The translations under genes and the position numbers were made by a program. From contig JAFGFO010000420.1 of NCBI GenBank assembly GCA_016931085.1, forward strand, positions 1-11,780: a stretch of 11,780 nt of DNA, read 5' to 3'. The notes under the pieces were generated by a model, which had not been told where the DNA came from, did not search any database, and saw only the letters and a list, made by a program, of their open reading frames with translations. This document shows positions 6,122-11,780 of the stretch, piece after piece (positions within the stretch are counted from its first letter, which is position 1; every line of letters starts with the position of its first letter). Source of the stretch: Thermoflexales bacterium. GTDB lineage: Bacteria > Chloroflexota > Anaerolineae > Fen-1058.

Positions 6122-6207
6122 TTGTACTGTTACATCACCAGGCTGTTCCGATAGCTCGTGTTCTCTACTTTTTTGCTCCAGACTACACCAACTGGTCACA
6201 AAATTGG

Positions 6208-6231
6208 TCTTGACACGTGTCTTGACAGGTG
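6208..6231. repeat. Tandem 12-bp direct repeat
   Basis: TCTTGACACGTG (6208-6219) is followed directly by TCTTGACAGGTG (6220-6231), one mismatch. It lies in the 197-bp gap between the DnaB-like gene and the end of the membrane winged-helix gene. Two adjacent copies could be a protein-binding site; chance duplication is also possible. Confidence 0.5.
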
Positions 6232-6242
6232 CAATCTCCTCG

Positions 6243-6740
6243 TTAGCGCACCTTGTATCCCATCGCCTGCAGCTTTTTTCGCCTGGCATTCGCAGCCTGT
6301 CGCGAAATACCCAGTCTTTGACCCAATTCCTTGTCGGACAAGTCTGGCTCTTTGGTTACCCACTCCAGTATCCGTGCATCAGTCGGATCTTGAATGGGTG
6401 GTAGACAGTTGGGCAAGCTGATAGCTTGTATTGACTTGTCGCTTGTCACTGTATCGTTCACTTGCTCACCAACCATCGGGGAGTTGGTCGGTGGTATTCT
6501 GCTCCTCCACAGCTTGTCCAACTCATCCTCGGCGCGTCGATATTGTTTTGTCCAGGCAATCCCGATCGAGAGGAATGGAGCAGTAATCAAGCCGACTAGC
6601 ACTCCTGCCAGTGTTTTGACGGGATCAACCAGCCACAGGACAAACCCACATACAATAGGCGTGAGCAAAACTGGTCTCATGATTTCGAGGCTCTTGACAA
6701 GTTTCGCTTTAAAAGATAGCTCATTGATTGAATCGTTCAT
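6243..6740 (-). CDS. Two-helix membrane protein with C-terminal winged helix-turn-helix
   Basis: A 165-aa protein. Two hydrophobic segments (about 22-38, PVLLTPIVCGFVLWLV, and 41-63, VKTLAGVLVGLITAPFLSIG) form a hairpin in the membrane, then a basic/acidic stretch and a linker (about 64-117). The last 47 residues, DARILEWVTKEPDLSDKELG then QRLGISRQAANARRKKLQAMGY, are a winged helix-turn-helix of the Lrp/MarR-like shape. It may be a membrane-tethered regulator or a sensor of envelope state (inference; I do not recognise a named family). ATG 6740 is chosen because AGGGAGGT lies 4-5 nt upstream; the GTG at 6746 is inside that ribosome site. The gene has its own promoter and runs against both flanking operons. 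Its DNA is visibly AT-richer than its neighbours, which suggests a separate origin. Confidence 0.8.
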   Translation of the reverse strand: MNDSINELSFKAKLVKSLEIMRPVLLTPIVCGFVLWLVDPVKTLAGVLVGLITAPFLSIGIAWTKQYRRAEDELDKLWRSRIPPTNSPMVGEQVNDTVTSDKSIQAISLPNCLPPIQDPTDARILEWVTKEPDLSDKELGQRLGISRQAANARRKKLQAMGYKVR

Positions 6741-6769
6741 TAGCACCTCCCTGGTAATTGATCTGCGAG

Positions 6770-6798
6770 ATTATACAATTCTTTCAACTGCTTGCCAA
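6770..6798 (-). promoter_or_regulatory. Promoter of the membrane winged-helix gene
   Basis: On the minus strand TTGGCA (6798-6793) and TATAAT (6775-6770) are separated by exactly 17 bp, close to the sigma-70 consensus (5 of 6 and 6 of 6). Transcription would begin near 6762, giving a leader of about 20 nt that contains the ribosome site AGGGAGGT. Confidence 0.75.
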
Positions 6799-6831
6799 AA
6801 GCGTCTTGATTTGTTTCGGATCAAGCTCTAC

Positions 6832-6861
6832 TTGGTCAAAAGCGAAAACGAGTAGTATAAT
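6832..6861 (+). promoter_or_regulatory. Candidate promoter of the helicase-nuclease operon
   Basis: A perfect TATAAT at 6856-6861 follows a weak -35, TTGGTC at 6832-6837, with an 18-bp spacer. It points to the helicase gene and would leave a leader of about 80 nt. It lies back to back with the minus-strand promoter, its -35 only about 35 bp away, so one bound regulator could affect both. Confidence 0.5.
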
Positions 6862-6948
6862 AAGCGTAAAGCCAGAGTTACACGTGCAGGTTGCCGGGGG
6901 CTCTGGCAGGGGATTCACGGAACATTATCGAATTGTAGAGTTGCAGCC

Positions 6949-9819
6949 ATGGGGCGTCCAATTTATCTTCTTGCACATCTCACCGAGCAGCAGCTCGAGG
7001 CTATCTTGCACACGGGTTCGCCGCTGCTCATCATCGCCGGGCCTGGCTCGGGCAAGACCGAGGTCGTCACCTGGCGCGTGGCGCACCTGATCAGGGCTGG
7101 ATATGCTGCGCCCGCGCATTGTCTGGTCACCACTTTTACCAACAAGGCAGCCCTCGAACTCAAAGACCGCATCCAGCACAATCTCCATCAGGCTGGTTTC
7201 GAAGGAGTGGAAGCTGACGTCGAGCAGATGCAGGTTTGTACCATCCACTCGTTGTGCGCCGATATCTTGCGGCAATACCAAAGTCGTTCCTCTTTACCGC
7301 GTGGCTTTCGCATCCTGGACGAGAGCGGCCAATTTCTGTTTGTCTACACTCATCGTAAGGCCTTGGGACTAGATGCGCTCGTCAAAGGACGCCCACATGA
7401 CTTTTTCTCTGACGTGCTGCATATGTTTAACCTAGCGACCGAGGAACTTGTTGCATCTGGGGATTTGTTGGGCTGGTGCAGAGAGCAGCAGCAAGCAGCC
7501 GAAGAGCGTGCTGCTGAGGCTGCCGGGGGCAAAAGCAAGGCCAAGGCTCGCAAGGCCGCCGACGAGGTCGAGCTTTGGCGCGAGGAAGCCATTGTCACCG
7601 AAGGCTATCGCGCCTATTGCGACTTGCTGCGCGAGCGAGGTTTGGTTGACTTTGCCTTTCTGCAGTGTCATACCCTGGACTTGCTTCAGTCTAAGCCGGA
7701 TGTCGTAACCGAGTTGCGCGAACGTTACCGCGAGATTTTCGTGGACGAATACCAGGACACCAATGCTGCGCAAGAGCATATTCTCAAGTACCTCGCTGCC
7801 GCAGGCGAGCGCTTGACTGTCGTGGGTGACGATGACCAGAGTATATACCGTTTTCGCGGCGCAACAGTGAGCAATCTTCTTTCATTTGCCGATCGTTATG
7901 CCGGTGCGCACGTCGTCAAGCTGACCCAGAACTTTCGCAGCCGTGAACCAATCGTGCAGCACTCGCTCGGTGTTATTGTGAACAACCCGGCCCGTTTCCC
8001 CAAGGACCTGTTCACGATGCGCGGCAGTGGCAGCGACGTCTTACTCGTTTACGAGCGCACGGTGAGCGAAGAAGCGGCCGCCATCGCCGCTCTATTAGGT
8101 CGCTTGCACCGCTCTGGGAAAATCCGGCGTTGGGGCGATGTGGCCTTTTTGCTGCGCAGCGTGAAATCGTATGCCGGTGACTATGTAGCGGCATTGCAGG
8201 CAGAAAGTATCCCGGCTTACGTCATGGGCGATGCGACTTTCTTCGAGCGTGAGGATATTCAGCAACTCTACTGCTTGTTCAACTTTTTGGGCGCGACCAA
8301 ACCATGGGGTGACGTCCACGTGCGCTGCCCGCTGATGGGGTTAGATGATCCCACGTGTATGGCGCTTCAAGTGTACAAGGGTAGTTTGCTCGATATTGCA
8401 GACGATGAGGGGTTGCAACAAATCGGTGTTCAAGACGCTAATGATCGCCGCAGGATCTTGGATCTGTTGGCGCTCAAGCGACGCGTCCAGGCCAAGCAGC
8501 ACACCAGCTTGTTGGAGGTGTTCTACGACCTGTTGGCCGCCACGGGACACGTGCGGTTGTGCGAGCGGGCCAAGTGCACCGAGCCGTTGATGAACCTGGG
8601 TGTGATGAGCCGGCTGGTGGCCGCTTTTGACGAGCATGGCGGCACGCGCAACTTTTACCCGTTTCAGGATTATCTGCGGTTGATGAAGGAAGGCGGGGTC
8701 AATCCGGCTGTTGTCGCGCCAGACAATGCTGTGCAGGTGATGACTATCCACCAGGCCAAGGGCTTAGAGTTTCCTGTTGTTGTGATCGGATCGGTCATGA
8801 CCGGCCGGTTGCCAGGCACGTACCGCAAGGATCGTTACGAGGTGCCGCACAAGCTGCGTGCTAGTGGCCAGCCGGAGGTGCCAGACCCGCACTTGGTTGA
8901 CGAGCGCAAGTTGTTTTATGTGGCGGCTACTCGTGCCAGGGAACTGTTGATCCTGGGCACGGCTGACGTGGTCAACAAGCGCGGTGGCGGCCCAAGTCCT
9001 TTCTTGGTCGAGATGTTTGGTCAAGACTTACACGGGGTGGCCGACCTCAGCCAGGCTCGCATTGAAGAGGCTGCAAGTCGGGCTGAAACAGGTACTGTGC
9101 CTCGCGAGCGCCTGAGTTTCAGTCAACTGGCTTACTTTCTCCAATGCCCGGTGCGATTCAAGTTTGCCGTTGCGTATGGCTTGGAAGTGCCCAGGCCTGA
9201 TCCGGTGGATTATGGCGCGAACGTGCATCGCGCGTTGTTGGTCATTCACGAGCTTGCACGAATTGGTCAGACCCCCTCGCAGGGTGATGTGGGCGAGATT
9301 GTCGAGCAGACGTGGATCACGGCGCTTCAGGCTAACCCAGCTCAGGATCGCCAAGCCAGGCAAGCCGCCATCAAGCAGCTTGAGCGGTACGTCACGAACC
9401 ACGCCGGCACGTTTGATCGGGTGAAACAGGCCGAGGTTTCGTTCTCGTTGGGGCTGGATCGGCACGTTTTGGTAGGCAAAATTGACCTGGTTCGCCAGGC
9501 CGGTGGGGAAAACGAAATAGTGGATTTCAAAACAGGCAAGTCGGTGCCAGCGGCATTGGAGCAGGTAGATACTCAGCTCGACCTGTATGCATTGGGTGCG
9601 GAAGGGAGTCTTGGTCTGCGCGTTGCTCGCCAGGCCGTGCATTTCTTGGAAGACGACAAGGTGTATGCGTGGGACTGGTCGACGCAAAAGGCACTTGCAG
9701 CGCGCGAGTGCTTGGACGCAATGCTTGATTGCATCTTGCGCCAGGACTTGACGCCCAGGCTGGAGTATTGCCCGCGCTGTTCCGAGTTCCGTTCCATCTG
9801 CCCTTATGCTGGAGGTTGA
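6949..9819 (+). CDS. UvrD/PcrA-type helicase with C-terminal Fe-S PD-(D/E)XK nuclease
   Basis: A 956-aa superfamily 1 DNA helicase-nuclease. Helicase motifs occur in order: LTEQQLEAI (Q motif), GPGSGKTE (31-38, Walker A), TFTNKAALELKDRI (Ia), FVDEYQDTNAAQ (264-275, Walker B), VGDDDQSIYRFRGA (III), LTQNFRS (IV), VQVMTIHQAKGLEF (V) and LFYVAATRARELL (VI). A charged helical insertion (about 180-220, rich in Ala, Glu and Lys) is in the 1B region. From about 720 a RecB/Cas4-like nuclease follows: LSFSQLAYFLQCP (Cys733), GKIDLV (Asp846), IVDFKTGK (Asp859, Lys861), then CPRCSEFRSIC (Cys941, 944, 951), an iron-sulphur set. All catalytic residues of both parts are present. The layout resembles AddA/AddB material joined in one chain. 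ATG 6949 has no strong ribosome site, but the Q motif follows closely, supporting the start. The DUF1232 gene begins 3 bp later. Confidence 0.93.
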   Translation: MGRPIYLLAHLTEQQLEAILHTGSPLLIIAGPGSGKTEVVTWRVAHLIRAGYAAPAHCLVTTFTNKAALELKDRIQHNLHQAGFEGVEADVEQMQVCTIHSLCADILRQYQSRSSLPRGFRILDESGQFLFVYTHRKALGLDALVKGRPHDFFSDVLHMFNLATEELVASGDLLGWCREQQQAAEERAAEAAGGKSKAKARKAADEVELWREEAIVTEGYRAYCDLLRERGLVDFAFLQCHTLDLLQSKPDVVTELRERYREIFVDEYQDTNAAQEHILKYLAAAGERLTVVGDDDQSIYRFRGATVSNLLSFADRYAGAHVVKLTQNFRSREPIVQHSLGVIVNNPARFPKDLFTMRGSGSDVLLVYERTVSEEAAAIAALLGRLHRSGKIRRWGDVAFLLRSVKSYAGDYVAALQAESIPAYVMGDATFFEREDIQQLYCLFNFLGATKPWGDVHVRCPLMGLDDPTCMALQVYKGSLLDIADDEGLQQIGVQDANDRRRILDLLALKRRVQAKQHTSLLEVFYDLLAATGHVRLCERAKCTEPLMNLGVMSRLVAAFDEHGGTRNFYPFQDYLRLMKEGGVNPAVVAPDNAVQVMTIHQAKGLEFPVVVIGSVMTGRLPGTYRKDRYEVPHKLRASGQPEVPDPHLVDERKLFYVAATRARELLILGTADVVNKRGGGPSPFLVEMFGQDLHGVADLSQARIEEAASRAETGTVPRERLSFSQLAYFLQCPVRFKFAVAYGLEVPRPDPVDYGANVHRALLVIHELARIGQTPSQGDVGEIVEQTWITALQANPAQDRQARQAAIKQLERYVTNHAGTFDRVKQAEVSFSLGLDRHVLVGKIDLVRQAGGENEIVDFKTGKSVPAALEQVDTQLDLYALGAEGSLGLRVARQAVHFLEDDKVYAWDWSTQKALAARECLDAMLDCILRQDLTPRLEYCPRCSEFRSICPYAGG
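9811..9815 (+). promoter_or_regulatory. Ribosome binding site of the DUF1232 gene
   Basis: GGAGG, 7 nt before ATG 9823, inside the final codons of the helicase gene. It fixes the start and shows that the two genes are translated from one message. Confidence 0.8.
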
Positions 9820-9822
9820 AAG

Positions 9823-10254
9823 ATGGAAAAGTTTGATAGCTTATTGCAGCAAGAGATTGCCAGGTACGAAGGCCGTCACGACGACTTGATTTACCAAGCC
9901 CCGGCCTTGTATCGCCTGATGGTGCAACTGTTGGACGACAAGCGGTTGCCAGGCCGGCTTCGCCCGTTGATCGCGTGCACAGTCGCGTATTTCATCCTGC
10001 CGGCCGACGTCATCCCTGAGGATATCCATGGCCCGTATGGCTACGCTGACGATATCTGGCTGTGTGCCTGGGCGGCCGGCGTGGTGCGCCGCGAAGTGGG
10101 CGATGACGTTTTGACCGAGAACTGGGATGGCGAAGCGCCGCTGATAGAGCTGCTGCAGGACATCCTGGCGCGTGAAGCGGACTTGATTGGGGACCAGCGG
10201 GACAAGATTTTGTGGTATACTGGCTGTGATAGGCTGATTGATTTGGAGCTGTAG
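9823..10254 (+). CDS. DUF1232/YkvA-like protein
   Basis: A 143-aa protein whose centre (about 46-80) matches the DUF1232 pattern: PLIACTVAYFILPADVIPED followed by GYADDIWLCAWA, compared with the family's hY.LSPiDLIPDf...GylDD. The family's function is not established; the motif sits in a short hydrophobic stretch and is sometimes linked to membranes. The remaining sequence is helical and acidic, with no catalytic motif. The gene follows the helicase-nuclease by 3 bp and precedes hsdM by 88 bp, so it is part of the same cassette and may be an accessory subunit of the helicase or the restriction complex (inference). DUF1232 assignment is fairly firm; role is unknown. Confidence 0.82.
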   Translation: MEKFDSLLQQEIARYEGRHDDLIYQAPALYRLMVQLLDDKRLPGRLRPLIACTVAYFILPADVIPEDIHGPYGYADDIWLCAWAAGVVRREVGDDVLTENWDGEAPLIELLQDILAREADLIGDQRDKILWYTGCDRLIDLEL

Positions 10255-10333
10255 GAGCGAATCTGTATGCCCCACAGGGTCCCTTGGGTTCCAGGGTACA
10301 TAGACTGCTTCTATCATTGGATATCGGGTAACC

Positions 10334-10339
10334 AGGAAG
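10334..10339 (+). promoter_or_regulatory. Ribosome binding site of hsdM
   Basis: AGGAAG, 3 nt before ATG 10343; spacing is on the short side. No clear promoter is visible in the 88-bp gap after the DUF1232 gene, so hsdM is probably transcribed with the helicase genes. Confidence 0.5.
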
Positions 10340-10342
10340 TGA

Positions 10343-11780
10343 ATGGCTCAACGGAAGAAAACTGACAAGACGAAAACCAATGGTGCCAACTTGGGCTTTG
10401 AGGAAAAGCTGTGGGCGGCCGCTGACAAGCTGCGCGGCCACGTGGACGCCGCCGAGTACAAGCACATCGTCCTGGGCCTGATTTTCCTCAAGTATATCTC
10501 GGATGCCTTCGAGGAACGCCACTGCTGGCTCTTGAAAGAGACGGCTAATCCTCGCAGTGACTATTACGTGCGCGAGGAACAGACTCGTTACGAGGTAGCT
10601 GAGGACCGCGACGAGTACACCGCCGATAACATCTTTTGGGTGCCCAAGGAAGCGCGGTGGTCGTACCTGCAAGCCAACGCCAAGCAGCCAACCATCGGCC
10701 AGTTGATTGACGAAGCTATGGTGGCCATTGAGCGCGAAAATCCACGCCTCAAGGGCGTATTGCCCAAAGACTATGGTCGCCCTACACTGGACAAACACCG
10801 GCTGGGTGAGCTGGTTGACTTGGTCGGTACGATCGGCTTAGGCGATGCAGAGAGCCGCTCCAAGGATATCCTGGGCCGCGTGTACGAGTATTTCTTGGGA
10901 CGCTTTGCCAGCGCCGAGGGCAAAGGCGGCGGTGAGTTTTACACACCTCAAGCGGTGGTCAAGCTGTTGGTGGCCATGATCGAGCCGTACCGGGGTCGCG
11001 TGTACGACCCGTGTTGCGGATCGGGCGGCATGTTCGTGCAATCCGAAAAGTTTGTCCAGGCCCATGGGGGCGGTATCCACGACATTGCTATTTATGGGCA
11101 GGAATCCAACCCGACGACCTGGCGTTTGTGCAAGATGAACCTGGCCATCCGGGGCATTGAGGGCAAGATCGGGGCCGAGCCGGCCGATACCTTCCACAAC
11201 GACGTCCACAAAGACTTGCGAGCCGATTTTATCCTGGCCAATCCCCCCTTCAACGTGAGCGATTGGGGCGGCGAACGCGTGCGCGACGATGTGCGCTGGA
11301 AGTATGGCGCGCCGCCGGTGGGCAATGCCAACTTTGCCTGGGTGCAGCACATTGTTCACCACCTGGCGCCGGCTGGCATTGCCGGTTTCGTGCTGGCGAA
11401 CGGCTCGATGAGTTCCAATACAAGTGGTGAAGGTGACATCCGCCGGGCTATCATTGAGGCTGACCTGGTGGATTGCATGATTGCGCTGCCGGGGCAACTG
11501 TTTTACACCACGCCGATTCCGGCCTGTTTATGGTTTCTCACGCGCAGCAAGCAAAGGGCGCCCCTCGCCCGCTGGGGTGGGAGAGAGGTCGGGGGTGAGG
11601 GCCGTGACCGGTGTGGCCAAACGCTGTTCATCGACGCGCGCAAGATGGGTTACTTGATAGACCGGACGCACCGAGAGTTGACGGACGAAGAAGTCGCCCG
11701 CGTTGCCGGCGCCTATCACGCCTGGCGTGGCGAAAGCCTCGCCGGGGGTGAAGATTACCAGGATGTGCCGGGCTTTTGCA
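10343..11780 (+). CDS. hsdM: Type I restriction-modification methyltransferase subunit HsdM, partial at right edge
   Basis: The DNA N6-adenine methyltransferase subunit of a type I restriction-modification system; with HsdS it methylates the recognition site, and with HsdR it restricts foreign DNA. 479 codons are present and the frame runs off the right edge. The N-terminal HsdM_N helical domain covers about 15-170 ([20 protein letters not shown], then [20 protein letters not shown]). The methyltransferase domain has [16 protein letters not shown], the SAM-binding [10 protein letters not shown] (222-231), the YGQES strand and the catalytic NPPF (300-303). The conserved [20 protein letters not shown] and [15 protein letters not shown] blocks flank an atypical segment, residues about 406-420 ([15 protein letters not shown]), which is a translated copy of the GC-rich repeat. 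hsdS and hsdR are expected just beyond the window. Confidence 0.95.
   Translation, partial: MAQRKKTDKTKTNGANLGFEEKLWAAADKLRGHVDAAEYKHIVLGLIFLKYISDAFEERHCWLLKETANPRSDYYVREEQTRYEVAEDRDEYTADNIFWVPKEARWSYLQANAKQPTIGQLIDEAMVAIERENPRLKGVLPKDYGRPTLDKHRLGELVDLVGTIGLGDAESRSKDILGRVYEYFLGRFASAEGKGGGEFYTPQAVVKLLVAMIEPYRGRVYDPCCGSGGMFVQSEKFVQAHGGGIHDIAIYGQESNPTTWRLCKMNLAIRGIEGKIGAEPADTFHNDVHKDLRADFILANPPFNVSDWGGERVRDDVRWKYGAPPVGNANFAWVQHIVHHLAPAGIAGFVLANGSMSSNTSGEGDIRRAIIEADLVDCMIALPGQLFYTTPIPACLWFLTRSKQRAPLARWGGREVGGEGRDRCGQTLFIDARKMGYLIDRTHRELTDEEVARVAGAYHAWRGESLAGGEDYQDVPGFC
11561..11601. repeat. GC-rich palindromic repeat inside hsdM, copy 2
   Basis: CCCCTCGCCCGCTGGGGTGG followed by GAGAGAGGTCGGGGGTGAGG, sharing the GGGGGTGAGG end and general plan with the intergenic copy at 1817-1852. 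It adds about 14 codons between two conserved HsdM blocks and contains no stop in the reading frame. Confidence 0.75.

Noticed and set aside
6394..6855. A 153-codon plus-strand frame opposite the membrane winged-helix gene
   Set aside because: The minus frame has a strong promoter, a strong ribosome site, membrane helices and a helix-turn-helix; the plus frame has no ribosome site or motif.
6949..10254. Gabija-type defence pair (helicase GajB)
   Set aside because: The partner gene is DUF1232, not an OLD-family ATPase/nuclease, and the helicase has a C-terminal Fe-S nuclease that GajB lacks.
10838..11497. A 219-codon minus-strand open frame opposite hsdM
   Set aside because: It is antisense to well-conserved HsdM blocks and has no recognisable domain.
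1..11780. Element ends or attachment sites
   Set aside because: I saw no long direct or inverted repeats or tRNA gene that would mark the borders; they probably lie outside the window.

Overview
The window is GC-rich (roughly 60% by eye) bacterial DNA. Its gene content is that of an accessory region: an integrated mobile element carrying a replication module, followed by a restriction or defence-type module. Imperfect GC-rich palindromic repeats, the kind that ends in GGGGGTGAGG, lie between genes and even inside genes. Together with the gene types they suggest a member of the Chloroflexota (for example Anaerolineae or a relative). That assignment is inference from style, not from a marker gene.

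Layout. (1) 1-1605, minus strand: an XRE-type repressor-like gene, a small acidic ORF and a large serine recombinase cut off by the left edge. They are read in that order and look like one regulator/recombinase operon. (2) 1606-1855: a divergent control region with an inverted repeat over a possible -10 box and a GC-rich hairpin repeat. (3) 1856-6045, plus strand: a tight cluster of four genes. They are an unrecognised 100-aa protein, a NYN/LabA-like PIN-fold protein, a 710-aa fusion of an archaeo-eukaryotic-type primase to a Cas4/AddB-like iron-sulphur nuclease domain, and a DnaB-like RecA-fold ATPase. An 8-bp tandem repeat spans the NYN/primase junction. (4) 6046-6948: an AT-richer stretch holding a hairpin, a minus-strand gene for a two-helix membrane protein with a C-terminal winged helix-turn-helix, and two back-to-back promoters. 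(5) 6949-11780, plus strand: a UvrD-type helicase with its own C-terminal iron-sulphur PD-(D/E)XK nuclease, a DUF1232/YkvA-like protein 3 bp downstream, and the methyltransferase subunit (HsdM) of a type I restriction-modification system, cut off by the right edge.

How the parts may work together (inference). The recombinase and XRE genes would control integration and excision. The primase-nuclease and DnaB-like proteins would start element replication. The helicase-nuclease, DUF1232 and HsdM genes look like a DNA-processing or defence cassette whose hsdS and hsdR genes should lie to the right. The most unusual items are the primase-nuclease fusion, whose nuclease motif seems to lack its lysine; the helicase-nuclease/DUF1232/HsdM neighbourhood; and two enzyme genes (the DnaB-like ATPase and HsdM) that appear to have taken intergenic repeats into their reading frames without losing the frame.
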